From positions 62,001 to 126,000 of the forward strand of contig JAVBJU010000001.1 of the NCBI GenBank assembly GCA_031546825.1: a stretch of 64,000 nt of DNA, read 5' to 3'. Position numbers and translations under genes: made by a program. Below, piece by piece: positions 51,549-60,893 of the stretch. This stretch comes from Hohaiivirga sp031546825 (lineage in GTDB: Bacteria > Pseudomonadota > Alphaproteobacteria > Rhizobiales > Beijerinckiaceae). The stretch's first letter is position 1, and each line of letters starts with the position of its first letter. The notes under the pieces were generated by a model. That model was not told the origin of the DNA and searched no databases. It saw nothing but the letters and a program-made list of their open reading frames with translations.

Positions 51549-52040
51549 TCAGGTCTCCATGTCCCCACTCCAAAGCGGAGACGGTGTCGGCGCTAAACGC
51601 TGGCGGATCTGCTGACTCAAAGCATCGCGGACCTGACGATAGGCGTCCATTTCGCGTTCATAATTGCCCTGAACGGCGGTGGGGTCAAAGGTCGGCCAGT
51701 ATTCCACCATTGCTGGAGAAGAGCGCATGAGATCAAGCACTACGTGCTGCGCTTCCGGTGACAAAGTGACGATGAGGTCGAAATTCATCCCTTCGACATC
51801 GCGTAAATCGGCAATCGTGCGCGACGGATGCCCGCCCCTCTCAATGCCAACCTCTCGCAGCACCGCCGCCGCAAACGGGTCGATGCCACTGCCCTCTTTG
51901 ATCCCTGCCGATTGCACATAGATGCTCTGACCGATGATCTGCTTGGCCAGCGCTTCGGCAAGCTGTGAGCGAATCTGATTGTACTTGCAGACGAACAGGA
52001 CAGATCGGACGACTGAAGCAGGGCGCGTGCTGTCGCTCAT
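51549..52040 (-). CDS. Low-molecular-weight protein tyrosine phosphatase-like protein
   Basis: A 163-residue member of the LMW-PTP/arsenate-reductase fold. The catalytic P-loop is VLFVCKYNQIRSQL (C-X5-R-S, residue ~18), but the family's CRSP has become IRSQ. The later aspartate region is near YWPTFDPTAVQGN. In Rhizobiales this gene always follows UPF0262; here the two overlap by 4 bases (52037-52040), so it is co-translated. Substrate unknown. Confidence 0.85.
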   Translation of the reverse strand: MSDSTRPASVVRSVLFVCKYNQIRSQLAEALAKQIIGQSIYVQSAGIKEGSGIDPFAAAVLREVGIERGGHPSRTIADLRDVEGMNFDLIVTLSPEAQHVVLDLMRSSPAMVEYWPTFDPTAVQGNYEREMDAYRQVRDALSQQIRQRLAPTPSPLWSGDMET

Positions 52041-52528
52041 GCCTCATTTCCCTTCCAATAGAGGGAGAAAACCAGCGTAAACAGTCGGCGCGCGGTGTCA
52101 AAATCCACGTCGAACTTACCGTCGAGCCGCTGCAGCAAGATCTCTGCCGCCTCGTTGTGCAACCCGCGTCGCCCCATATCGATCGCCTCAACCCGTGAGA
52201 GCGAACCGCTCTTCACCGCCTGCTCATAGGTTTCGCATAGCAGCGTGTAATCGCGGATTACCCGGCGGAAGGGCGAAAGCGACAGGTGGTGGGACACAAT
52301 CGGCGTTCTCGCGTCGTCATAGACAGCAAAGCTGAGCCGCCCGTTATTGATGCCCACGCACAGAGTATAGGGGCCACCGTCATAGCCGCATACCGTGAAG
52401 GTATTGTCGGCCAGCAGGTCGGAAATGGCGGTCAGCCGCTCGCTTTCCTGCTCTGGCTTGACCGAACCAGAGGCGGGCGCATCGAGTGTCACCTCGACCA
52501 GGCGTTCCTTGACGGCTTTGCGGGGCAT
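52037..52528 (-). CDS. UPF0262 family protein
   Basis: A 163-residue conserved alphaproteobacterial protein of unknown function. The family is recognisable by the start region RLVEVTLDAPASG, the RLTAISDLLADNTF motif, and the middle HLSLSPFRRVIRDYTLLCETY; it ends RLFTLVFSLYWKG. It is always encoded between hisD and a LMW phosphatase in this order. Start at 52528 is supported by MPRKAVKERLVEVTL; hisD ends 92 bases upstream. Confidence 0.9.
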   Translation of the reverse strand: MPRKAVKERLVEVTLDAPASGSVKPEQESERLTAISDLLADNTFTVCGYDGGPYTLCVGINNGRLSFAVYDDARTPIVSHHLSLSPFRRVIRDYTLLCETYEQAVKSGSLSRVEAIDMGRRGLHNEAAEILLQRLDGKFDVDFDTARRLFTLVFSLYWKGNEA

Positions 52529-52620
52529 CGGCTCTCCCTGTCATTGCGCCGCGGCAATCGCGGGCGGCATCCCATGTTAAGCCCTTTTTCCGCAAGCAAA
52601 CAAGTTTCATGGCACCCGTT

Positions 52621-53910
52621 TCAGTTGAGACGTATGGCCACTGAGCGGGCATGGGCATCAAGCCCCTCGGCCTTTCCAAGCGTCACAGCTGCCGGGCCAA
52701 TCGCGGCAAGCGCGGCACTGTCACATTTAAGAATGGACGTGCGCTTCATGAAATCAAGCACACCGAGCCCCGAGGAGAACCGCGCTGAGCGAGCGGTGGG
52801 CAGCACGTGGTTTGGCCCGCCAACGTAATCACCAACCGCTTCCGGCGTGTGACTGCCAATAAAAATCGCACCGGCATTGCGCGCGCGGGCCGCCAGCGCA
52901 TCGGCGTCGCGGCACTCGATTTCGAGATGCTCTGGCGCGATGCGGTCAGAAAGGGCTATGGCATCGGCAATCTTTGCGACCTTGATGATGACGCCGTAAT
53001 CCCGCCAGCTTGTTCGGGCGATTTTTTCGCGCGGCAAGGTTTTCAGATGGCTCTCAACCGCCACCTCAACCGCATCGGCCAGCTCGGCGCTATCAGTGAT
53101 GAGGATGGATTGCGCGGCGGTGTCGTGCTCGGCCTGGGCGAGAAGATCAATGGCCACCCAATCCGGATTGGCATCTCCATCAGCGATAATCAGCACCTCG
53201 GATGGCCCGGCAATCATGTCGATGCCCACCTGGCCGAACACCCGCCTTTTCGCCGCAGCCACATAAGCATTGCCCGGCCCAACAATTTTGGCAACCGGCG
53301 CGATTGTCTCGGTGCCGTAGGCCAGTGCCGCCACGGCTTGCGCACCACCAATACGATAGATTTCAGAAACCCCGGCCAGCCGCGCCGCGGCCAGCACCAG
53401 CGGGTTCATTTCGCCGCGCGGTGTCGGCACCACCATCACCACGCGCTCCACCCCTGCAACCCGCGCCGGCACCGCGTTCATCAGCACCGATGACGGATAG
53501 CTTGCTGTACCGCCCGGCACGTAAAGCCCGACGGATTCCAACGCCGTCCAGCGCCAGCCAGAGGTGACGCCGAGCGCGTCGGTCGCGAGGTAATTCTGCG
53601 GCAATTGTTGCCGGTGATAGCTTTCAATGCGGTCATGGGCGAGTTTGAGGGCTGCGAGCTCTTCGGCCCCGCACGCCGCGACGGCAGCATCAATCTCGGC
53701 AGCAGTTACCGCCATGCCGCAAGCGGAAAGGTCAAGGGCATCAAAGCGCGCGGTGTACTCAAACAACGCTGCATCGCCCTTTTCCACCACGTCAGTAATG
53801 ATCGCGCGGACGATGGCATCCACATCTTCGGAAACCTCGCGCTTCATGCCGAGGACGTCCTGGAAGCGCTGCTCGAAATCGGGCGCGGTGGCGGAAAGGC
53901 GCTGAACCAT
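52621..53910 (-). CDS. hisD: Histidinol dehydrogenase
   Basis: A 429-residue zinc enzyme catalysing the last two steps of histidine synthesis (histidinol to histidine with NAD). Blocks: SVGLYVPGGTASYPSSVLMN (about residue 125), IGGAQAVAALAYGTETI (~190), IVGPGNAYVAAAKRRVFG (~215), MIAGPSEVLIIADGDANP (~238), and DRIAPEHLEIECRDADA (~320, catalytic Glu-His). Length and cluster context are normal. Confidence 0.97.
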   Translation of the reverse strand: MVQRLSATAPDFEQRFQDVLGMKREVSEDVDAIVRAIITDVVEKGDAALFEYTARFDALDLSACGMAVTAAEIDAAVAACGAEELAALKLAHDRIESYHRQQLPQNYLATDALGVTSGWRWTALESVGLYVPGGTASYPSSVLMNAVPARVAGVERVVMVVPTPRGEMNPLVLAAARLAGVSEIYRIGGAQAVAALAYGTETIAPVAKIVGPGNAYVAAAKRRVFGQVGIDMIAGPSEVLIIADGDANPDWVAIDLLAQAEHDTAAQSILITDSAELADAVEVAVESHLKTLPREKIARTSWRDYGVIIKVAKIADAIALSDRIAPEHLEIECRDADALAARARNAGAIFIGSHTPEAVGDYVGGPNHVLPTARSARFSSGLGVLDFMKRTSILKCDSAALAAIGPAAVTLGKAEGLDAHARSVAIRLN

Positions 53911-54002
53911 GTGTATTCCCTAGACCTTCAAGTTCCGGTGTCTGCTGATACCGCGGCAGACATTCCCATGGGGTTATCTGTGGCAGCAGAAAGCCGCCCG
54001 GA

Positions 54003-54428
54003 TCAAGCGGAATGTTCCGGCAAGACCTCCGCTTCCGGGATGTGAGCAATATCCTTCATCTGCATCTCGATGCATTCCAGATCGATCTCGATGGCGCGGT
54101 CGTCGGAAAACAGCAGCGACACCGTGCCGGAAGGCGCATCTCCCGGTCGGAATAACATGGCCATCAGCGTGAGTGGCTCGTCTAACGCTGAACGATCTAT
54201 GCCACGCGAACGCACCGTGACAACCCGCTCGAAATGCACACCCGTGAGGCGCTGGCGCGACGGTGCGGCGCTTTCCCCATCCCAATCGATTCGCCGGATG
54301 GTGAAGGCAAATTTCCGCTCTTTCGGCAGATAGGCTATCTCACCGGTGCGGATTACACCATCATGCAAATGGGCCGAAACCACCTCGAGATCATTGGCAT
54401 CAAGTGCGAGCAACTTCAGCTTTTCCAT
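54003..54428 (-). CDS. DUF2948 family protein
   Basis: A 141-residue conserved protein of unknown function, always next to hisD in Rhizobiales. The start MEKLKLLALDANDLEVVSAH is the family start, preferred over an upstream ATG at 54467 that has no ribosome site; GGGGAAG lies about 11 bases before it. Other blocks: AFTIRRIDWDG, LMAMLFRPGDAPSGTVSLLF and AIEIDLECIEMQMKDI. Confidence 0.88.
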   Translation of the reverse strand: MEKLKLLALDANDLEVVSAHLHDGVIRTGEIAYLPKERKFAFTIRRIDWDGESAAPSRQRLTGVHFERVVTVRSRGIDRSALDEPLTLMAMLFRPGDAPSGTVSLLFSDDRAIEIDLECIEMQMKDIAHIPEAEVLPEHSA

Positions 54429-54603
54429 GGATTTTGGCACTTCCCCGTCATATATCGGATATGGCATTTTTACCGATTCGGCATCGCACTGAACATTATT
54501 ATCGGCGTTCAGGATTCGTTTAGCGGATTTCGTGTAGGGTTTGCCAGAATGAAAACATTCAAGCCGGGAGAATCACCGGCGCGATTCACCAGGGGAGCAA
54601 TCC

Positions 54604-54912
54604 GTGAAAAAAGTATTTCTTGCCATGACCGCCGCTGTCATGCTCGTCGCCAGCCCAGCCGTTGCCCAGTATTACCAGGGCGGCCGCGCACCGCAATATG
54701 ACGATCGCGGCCATGATGGCCCGCGCCGGGGTTATGACGCCGCTCGCCGCGGTTACGATGACCACCGGGGTCGTGATGACCGTCGCGGCCACCGCCCGCG
54801 CATGTGCGTCACCAGCCGTGGCGATTGCCCCGCTCCCGGTTATTACAATCCCGGCCAGTCATGCCGTTGCAACCTCCCCGGCTTCGGCGCGAAGCGCGGC
54901 AACGTGCAGTAA
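54604..54912 (+). CDS. Secreted Arg/Asp/Gly-rich protein with C-terminal cysteines
   Basis: A 102-residue protein starting at GTG with GGGGAG six bases upstream. The signal peptide (VKKVFLAMTAAVMLVASPAV, cut near AQ-YY) is followed by a low-complexity segment of RGYD-type repeats (residues ~25-65) and a four-cysteine C-terminus (MCVTSRGDCPAPGYYNPGQS, then CRCNLPGF). The compact cysteine tail suggests a folded periplasmic module. It splits the otherwise contiguous murA / DUF2948 pair and points the other way. No family recognised. Confidence 0.75.
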   Translation: MKKVFLAMTAAVMLVASPAVAQYYQGGRAPQYDDRGHDGPRRGYDAARRGYDDHRGRDDRRGHRPRMCVTSRGDCPAPGYYNPGQSCRCNLPGFGAKRGNVQ

Positions 54913-54938
54913 TAGCAGCTTGAAAAAGCATTCTTGTG

Positions 54939-54966
54939 AAAGGCCGGACCCGTTCCGGCCTTTTGC
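54939..54966 (+). terminator. Terminator of the 54604-54912 gene
   Basis: AAAGGCCGGA / TTCCGGCCTT hairpin with a 4-5-base loop and a T run (TTTTGC), 27 bases after the stop. Confidence 0.85.
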
Positions 54967-55009
54967 TTATCTGATATCGATGGCGTCCGAACCGGACGCC
55001 ATCACACTC

Positions 55010-56299
55010 TTATCCCCTCACCCGCTCAATCTGCGCGCCGCACCGGCTGAGTTTGGCTTCCAAAGCCTCAAAGCCACGGTCGAGATGGTAGACACGGTTG
55101 ATGGTGGTTTCGTTTTCAGCGGCAAGCCCGGCGATCACCAGCGAGACGGAGGCGCGCAAATCGGTCGCCATAACCGGCGCACCTTTCAGGCGCTCCACAC
55201 CTTCCACATGGGCACAATCGCCTTCAAGATGGATATGCGCGCCAAGCCGCACCAGTTCCTGCACGTGCATGAAGCGGTTTTCGAAAATCGTCTCACAAAT
55301 GGTCGAGCGACCCTTGGCCCGGGTCATCAATGCCATGAACTGTGCTTGCAGGTCGGTCGGGAAGCCGGGGAACGGGTCGGTGGTGACATTGACCGGCAGA
55401 ATATCGCCGCCATCGCGCCGCACGCGGATGCCGCCGTTTTCAACGGTAATTTCGCAGCCGGTCTGGACCAGCACGTCAAGCGCGTTCTGCAATAGATCGG
55501 CGCGGGTATTTTCCAGCAACACATCACCGCCGGTCATCGCGACCGCCATGGCATAGGTGCCTGTCTCGATGCGGTCAGGCAGAACCCGATGGGTTGCGCC
55601 ATGCAGGCTGGTTGCGCCCTGCACCCGGATGGTTCCCGTACCGGCGCCTTCGATATTGACACCCATCTTGATAAGGCATTCGGCGAGATCGGTGATTTCC
55701 GGCTCGCGCGCCGCATTTTCAATGAGGGTTTCACCGCGGGCCAAGGCCGCCGCCATCAGCGCAACATGGGTGCCGCCAACAGTGACTTTCGAAAAATTGA
55801 TGCGTTCACCGCGCAGGCCTTTTGGCGCTTTGGCGACCACATAGCCGCCATCGACCTCAATCTCGGCCCCAAGCCGTTCAAGAGCCATCAGCAACAGATC
55901 AACGGGGCGTGTGCCGATGGCACAGCCGCCCGGCATGGAAATCCGCGCTTCGCCAAAACGGGCCAAAACCGGGGCAATCGCCCAGAAGCTGGCGCGCATG
56001 GTGGAAACCAACTCGTAAGGCGCAAAGGTATCAACCACATTTTTGGCATTCAGCCGAATGGTCTGACCATCTTCGGCACTCTGGCCAAGGCGCTTACCGG
56101 CAATCGAGTGATCAACGCCGAAATTGGAGAGGATGCGCAACAGCGAAGCCACGTCAGCCAGACGCGGCACATTGGCGAGTTCCAGCGTCTCCTCGGTGAG
56201 TAGACAGGCAATCATCAGCGGCAGGGCCGCATTCTTTGCTCCGGAAATCGGAATAACGCCATTGAGCGGAGCGCCGCCCCGGATAACAATACGATCCAT
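55010..56299 (-). CDS. murA: UDP-N-acetylglucosamine 1-carboxyvinyltransferase
   Basis: First committed enzyme of peptidoglycan synthesis (enolpyruvyl transfer from PEP to UDP-GlcNAc), cytoplasmic. At 429 residues it is the normal length. SGAKNAALPLMIACLL (residue ~20) and the catalytic loop ISMPGGCAIGTRPVDLLL (Cys ~117), TRPVD, and C-terminal block RASVSLVIAGLAAENETTI are all present. The ATG at 56299 (MDRIVIRGG) has AGAGGA upstream; 21 extra codons from 56362 are not conserved. Confidence 0.97.
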   Translation of the reverse strand: MDRIVIRGGAPLNGVIPISGAKNAALPLMIACLLTEETLELANVPRLADVASLLRILSNFGVDHSIAGKRLGQSAEDGQTIRLNAKNVVDTFAPYELVSTMRASFWAIAPVLARFGEARISMPGGCAIGTRPVDLLLMALERLGAEIEVDGGYVVAKAPKGLRGERINFSKVTVGGTHVALMAAALARGETLIENAAREPEITDLAECLIKMGVNIEGAGTGTIRVQGATSLHGATHRVLPDRIETGTYAMAVAMTGGDVLLENTRADLLQNALDVLVQTGCEITVENGGIRVRRDGGDILPVNVTTDPFPGFPTDLQAQFMALMTRAKGRSTICETIFENRFMHVQELVRLGAHIHLEGDCAHVEGVERLKGAPVMATDLRASVSLVIAGLAAENETTINRVYHLDRGFEALEAKLSRCGAQIERVRG

Positions 56300-56485
56300 T
56301 CGATCCTCTTCACACGGGCCGCTTACGCGAAAACCGTTTTTCTGTGCAGCCAGACGCGGCAAGCAGCGCGGACATGCGGTAATCTTTCAGGCTGCTTTAA
56401 GGCAAAATCGTTGACGATGCGTGAGCCCGAACGATTATCCTGAAAAAATGCAGAAGGCATCAATGCTTTCTGCTGAAAACGCGCC

Positions 56486-56638
56486 TCACGACTTGGGCGC
56501 TTCGTCTTTCATTGGCTCTTTACCGTCTGCACTCGGCTTCGGATCATCATCCGCAACCTTGCGCTCGCGCGCATGCGCCTTACGCCGTTTCAAATTCTCG
56601 CGTAATGCCGCCTTGAGGCGGTCCGCCTTGTTGTTCAT
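56486..56638 (-). CDS. Small basic conserved protein (50 residues)
   Basis: A 50-residue charged protein starting MNNKADRLKAALRENLKRRK and ending in an acidic/lysine tail. Proteins with this RLKAALRENLKRRKA pattern occur next to murA in many Rhizobiales. GGTGAG lies right before the ATG at 56638; the frame to 56716 is not conserved. Function unknown. Confidence 0.7.
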   Translation of the reverse strand: MNNKADRLKAALRENLKRRKAHARERKVADDDPKPSADGKEPMKDEAPKS

Positions 56639-56820
56639 CTCACCCGCTGCATATATTCTCACTATCGTTTCGCATATCAGATTCCGGCGCGATGCAAAAC
56701 CGCCAACCGACGGCAAAGCGATTTCCGCTTCGAAGCGGAAAAATAACCTGCTCCACTGTCCGCAGCGCTGCGGATAGGGGTAAAATACTCACCTGCACAA
56801 GAATTTTAGGAGGCTTTGCA

Positions 56821-58848
56821 ATGGGCAACCAAAACGGCGGCGTCTTTATTTCCGAAGACATTTCCATTCCCAATCCGGCAGGCCTCCATGCGCGCCCCGC
56901 AGCGGTATTTGCCAGCAAGGCCAAAACCTTTTCCGCCGATATCAAGCTGATATTCGGCGCGCGCTCGGCAAATGCCAAATCGGTGGTTGGCATCATGGGG
57001 CTCGGCACCTCAAAGGCTGATGTTGTTTCGGTCCAAGCCAATGGCGCAGACGCCGAAGCGGCAGTGAAAGAGCTGGCTGAACTCCTGAAGAACGCCTGCG
57101 GCGAAACCGAGCATGATGCCCCGGCTGCCCCGAAAGCCGCTCCAGCAGCACCTGTGGTTCAACATGGGGCCAATGTCATTGCGGGCGTTGGCGCATCCCC
57201 CGGCCTTGCCATCGGCCAGGTGCACCAGCACCGGGTTCAGCAGTTCCAGTTGGTTGAAACGGCGGGCAGTCAACAAGAAGAAAAAACCAAACTATCCGCC
57301 GCCCTCAAACAGGCGGCAAGTGAAATTGAAACCTTGAAAAGCGGCGGGGTCGATCCGGCACGGCAGGCGATCCTCACCGTACATCAGGATCTTCTGCAAG
57401 ACCCCGATCTTCTCACCGCAACCGATCATATCCTGGCCAAGGGCAAATCCGCCTCCTGGGCTTGGCATGGCGCCTTCACTGCCCTGTCAACTCAGCTCGA
57501 AACCCAAGGTAATGCTCTTTTGGGTGAGCGCGCCAACGATATCCGCGACATCGGTCGCCGGGTTCTGGCCGTTCTCACTGGCACCCGTAGTGCTGCGCCG
57601 GAAGTGCCCGCGGGCGCTATCCTCATTGCCGAAGACCTGACCCCCTCCGATACCGCCTCTCTCGACCCTGCCAAAGTGCTCGGCTTCTGCACCCGCACTG
57701 GCGGCGGAACGAGCCACGTTGCCATTCTGGCCCGCGCGCTTGGTATTCCGGCGATTTGCGGCATTGACGAAGCGGCTCTGGCACTCCAAGACGGCGAAAC
57801 CGTCATCATCGACGGCATGGCAGGTACGCTCCGCGTCAAGCCCGACGAAGCAACGCTGCAAGCGACAAAGGCGGAAATCACCCGTCTTGCAGAGCGCCGC
57901 GCCATGGACGCCGCCAACTCCCAGCAGGATGCCCGGTTGAGCGACGGCACGCGCATCGAGGTTGTGGCCAATATCCGTAACGCCGCAGATGCGCGCGACG
58001 CGGTCGTCAAGGGCGCTGAAGGCGTTGGGCTGCTGCGCTCCGAGTTTCTGTTCGATGACCGCGACACCGCCCCCGATGAGAACGAACAGGCGCGCGAATA
58101 TTGCGCGGTTGCCGAAGCGCTCGGGCACGAACGTCCGCTCGTGGTGCGCACCCTCGACGTCGGCGGCGACAAGCCGTTGAGCTATCTGCCCTTGCCGAAG
58201 GAGGATAATCCTTTCCTCGGCTTGCGCGGCATTCGCATTGGGCTGGACCAGCCCGAACTGTTGCGCACCCAGCTCCGTGCCATCCTGCGTGCGGCACCGC
58301 TGACGCGTCTGCACATCATGTTCCCGATGATCGCCTCGCTTGAAGAGCTACGCACCGCCAAGGCGATGCTGGCCGAAGAGCAAGCCAAAGCCGGTATCAC
58401 CGACGTCAAGGTCGGCATCATGGTGGAAGTGCCGTCAACCGTCGTCCTCGCCCGTCATTTTGCGGCCGAAGTCGATTTCTTTTCCATCGGCACCAATGAC
58501 CTGACCCAGTACGTGCTGGCGATGGATCGCGGCCATCCGAAACTCGCCAAGCAAGCCGATGCCCTGCATCCCGCAGTGCTGACAATGATTGCGATGACCT
58601 GCGAAGGCGCGCGCGCCCACGGGCGCTGGGTTGGCGTGTGCGGCGGCCTTGCATCCGATGAGCGCGCTGCGCCGGTTCTGGTCGGCATGGGTGTGAAAGA
58701 GCTGTCGGTCAGCGTTCCGGCGCTCGCCACCGTCAAGGCAACGCTTGCGCGCTGGAGCCTTGTTGAATGCCAGGCACTGGCTCAGGAAGTGCTCAAGCAA
58801 GCAACCACGGAAGAGGTTCGCGCTGTATTGGCCAAGAATACACGTTAG
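56821..58848 (+). CDS. HPr-Enzyme I fusion of the sugar phosphotransferase system
   Basis: A 675-residue phosphorelay protein for PTS sugar uptake, cytoplasmic. Residues ~8-95 form HPr with the phosphorylatable histidine in NPAGLHARPA and the helix NAKSVVGIMGLG. An Ala/Pro-rich linker (~100-120) leads to Enzyme I: active histidine in GGGTSHVAILARALGIPAI (~298), FLFDDRDTAPDENEQ, the PEP-binding LDVGGDKPLSYLPL and GLRGIRIGLDQPELL, and catalytic cysteine in WVGVCGGLASDERAAP (~605). There is no GAF domain, so it is a sugar-type, not a nitrogen-type, Enzyme I. AGGAGG lies eight bases before the ATG. It faces the dga-like operon and should feed its permease. Confidence 0.92.
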   Translation: MGNQNGGVFISEDISIPNPAGLHARPAAVFASKAKTFSADIKLIFGARSANAKSVVGIMGLGTSKADVVSVQANGADAEAAVKELAELLKNACGETEHDAPAAPKAAPAAPVVQHGANVIAGVGASPGLAIGQVHQHRVQQFQLVETAGSQQEEKTKLSAALKQAASEIETLKSGGVDPARQAILTVHQDLLQDPDLLTATDHILAKGKSASWAWHGAFTALSTQLETQGNALLGERANDIRDIGRRVLAVLTGTRSAAPEVPAGAILIAEDLTPSDTASLDPAKVLGFCTRTGGGTSHVAILARALGIPAICGIDEAALALQDGETVIIDGMAGTLRVKPDEATLQATKAEITRLAERRAMDAANSQQDARLSDGTRIEVVANIRNAADARDAVVKGAEGVGLLRSEFLFDDRDTAPDENEQAREYCAVAEALGHERPLVVRTLDVGGDKPLSYLPLPKEDNPFLGLRGIRIGLDQPELLRTQLRAILRAAPLTRLHIMFPMIASLEELRTAKAMLAEEQAKAGITDVKVGIMVEVPSTVVLARHFAAEVDFFSIGTNDLTQYVLAMDRGHPKLAKQADALHPAVLTMIAMTCEGARAHGRWVGVCGGLASDERAAPVLVGMGVKELSVSVPALATVKATLARWSLVECQALAQEVLKQATTEEVRAVLAKNTR

Positions 58849-58889
58849 AGCAGGATGTGTTTATACAGAAAAAATCCTGCTCTAATTTT
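58846..58889 (+). terminator. Terminator of the HPr-Enzyme I gene
   Basis: TAGAGCAGGAT / ATCCTGCTCTA stem, with the stop codon TAG at its base, then ATTTTC. The long loop is 17 bases. It can also end minus-strand transcription from the regulator gene. Confidence 0.8.
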
Positions 58890-58945
58890 CATATTTTACA
58901 AGGCTTTATGCGGTTAACATGATTCCACTTAACCGCGCCTTGCTT

Positions 58946-60862
58946 TCAGCCTTCAGCGAGGCAGGCGAGAGCCGTTTCGCTGAAGGCTTCAAAACCGGCG
59001 CTTTCAGCCAGCCGCGCCGTCGCACGTTGGCGCATGAACGCGACGAACAGATCATAGATTGCCATCGCCTCCTCATATTCAGTCTTGCTGATGGCTATGA
59101 GGAAAATCACCTTCGCCACATTGCCCTCGCCCCAAGGTATGCCGTGGGGCGCAAGCACGGTGAAAACCGAACTTTTGCTCGCCATCAGCCCGAGCGCGTG
59201 GGGCACGGCAATGCCGTCTCCCAACATGGTGGAGAGAATTTCCTCGCGCTCTCGTACCGAGTCGAGGAATCCTTCGGCTACATAGCCCTCTTCGCGCAGT
59301 TGCCCGCAAATTCGTTCGAACAATGCGTCCTGCGTTAAACCCTTCTCGGCAATGAAAAAATGCTTTTTCGAAAAGTAGCGTTCCAGCATATAAGGCCGGG
59401 TGCGATCCACTGCGACGAGCTTGGCCAGTTGTTCAAGCTGGTAGTCGGACGGAAATGGCGACACCACGACCAGAGGGCGGTTCTTTTGCTGCAGCCGTGA
59501 AGTGGAAATGACGAAATCCGCCGAAATGACTTCCAGGTGCTCGTATTCCTGGCCCGTCATGTTCCCGCAGATATCGATCTGGGGAAAGCGCCTGTGCAGC
59601 AAGGCCTCCAGCGTGCGCAAGGTGGCGTTACCGCCATCATTGACCAGCAAGACCTGCGGACGGCGCAGATAGCCAATCTGGTAATGGCGCTCAAGCCCGA
59701 CGCCGATATGCAGGACAAGATAGCCCACCTCATTTTCAGAGATGCGATAAGGCGAATGTTTGGCCCATGAGCGCACCGCCGCCAGCGTGAAATCGAAGGC
59801 CAGCGCGTAATGCTGCTTGATATCGGCCAGCACCGGATTGGTCAGGTTAATCTGGTAGCGCACCCGCGTGATCATGGTTTTGACATGGGTGACAAGGTCG
59901 GCCCGCAATTGCTGATCGTGGCGCAGGTCATAGTGGTAGTTCTGGTTGATGTATTCCAGGATATAGGTGACGAGCGCATCGGCATCGTCCGCGTTGATTT
60001 CACTGGGTAGGATACGCTGGGCAGAGCGGGCGGCGATATTGACGCACAAAAACGTCTCTTCGGCGTGCGATATGTGCCCGCCACCGAGGCGGCGCAGCAG
60101 CGCGAAGATCGGCTCAGCCGCGCGCCGGACATCCTCTATCGGCTCCTCAATCTGCAATTCTTGCACCGGAAAGCCGCCCGCAACCCGCCATGCCGCCACG
60201 GCACAATAAAAGGTCATGAACCGCACGCCATCATCCGTCAGGCGAAGGGAAGCCTCCGACAGCAAATCAGGCAATTCGGCACGCACGCATGCGAGTATTC
60301 CGGCGAGAGCCGCATCTTCGGCCAGCAGCGGATGTTCGGGGTTCTCCGCTGAAATCTCGCACAGCAGATCACAATGGCAGACGCGGATCGACGTTTCCAG
60401 GCCGATCAGCTTCATGCCGTAATGGGGCTTGGCTTCGATGGCGAGATTATAGCGCCCTAGCCGCTCGCGCAGCCCGGCCATATCGGCCTGGAGGGTCGCG
60501 CGGCTGACGTTCCATTCGTCAGCAAGGTCTTGCAATTTGAGGGCATAGGCCGAGTTGAGGAAACGCAACAGCAATTGGCGCACGCGCCTCGCGGCGCTGT
60601 GGGGCACACTGGCGCGGCCCGTCTCCTGCCCGACAAGCTCATAGAACCGCTCGGGATCATCGGCGTCGAGGCTATAACCCTTGCCGCGCTTCAGCACAAA
60701 GCGCGCGCCATGCTCGGCAAGGATTTCATTGAGCAGATCGACATCGCTGCGCAAGGTTCGGGTCGAGACATTCAGACGGCGTGCGAGCTCTTCCTGCGGA
60801 AGCGTTTCCGCCTTCAGTTCAGAAAAAACCTGCGCCAGCCGCTGATATGGGAACCTGACCAT
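58946..60862 (-). CDS. PRD-containing transcriptional regulator with EIIA domain (MtlR/LicR type)
   Basis: A 638-residue activator that senses PTS phosphorylation. In order: HTH (EELARRLNVSTRTLRSDVDL, residues ~20-50), a second HTH (ELDADDP.. then LADEWNVSRATLQADMAGLR, ~105-130), two PRD domains (~180-280 and ~290-395, with phosphorylatable histidines such as HAEETFLCVNIAA and YLVLHIGVGLERHYQ), an EIIB-like region (VLLVNDGGNATLRTLEALLH, ~400-485), and a C-terminal EIIA-type domain with active histidine GIAVPHALGL (~560). It is the last gene of the catabolic operon and likely switches it on when the PTS is transporting. Confidence 0.88.
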   Translation of the reverse strand: MVRFPYQRLAQVFSELKAETLPQEELARRLNVSTRTLRSDVDLLNEILAEHGARFVLKRGKGYSLDADDPERFYELVGQETGRASVPHSAARRVRQLLLRFLNSAYALKLQDLADEWNVSRATLQADMAGLRERLGRYNLAIEAKPHYGMKLIGLETSIRVCHCDLLCEISAENPEHPLLAEDAALAGILACVRAELPDLLSEASLRLTDDGVRFMTFYCAVAAWRVAGGFPVQELQIEEPIEDVRRAAEPIFALLRRLGGGHISHAEETFLCVNIAARSAQRILPSEINADDADALVTYILEYINQNYHYDLRHDQQLRADLVTHVKTMITRVRYQINLTNPVLADIKQHYALAFDFTLAAVRSWAKHSPYRISENEVGYLVLHIGVGLERHYQIGYLRRPQVLLVNDGGNATLRTLEALLHRRFPQIDICGNMTGQEYEHLEVISADFVISTSRLQQKNRPLVVVSPFPSDYQLEQLAKLVAVDRTRPYMLERYFSKKHFFIAEKGLTQDALFERICGQLREEGYVAEGFLDSVREREEILSTMLGDGIAVPHALGLMASKSSVFTVLAPHGIPWGEGNVAKVIFLIAISKTEYEEAMAIYDLFVAFMRQRATARLAESAGFEAFSETALACLAEG

Positions 60863-60893
60863 TCCTTGCTTTCAGAAATTCCGGAACGATCGC

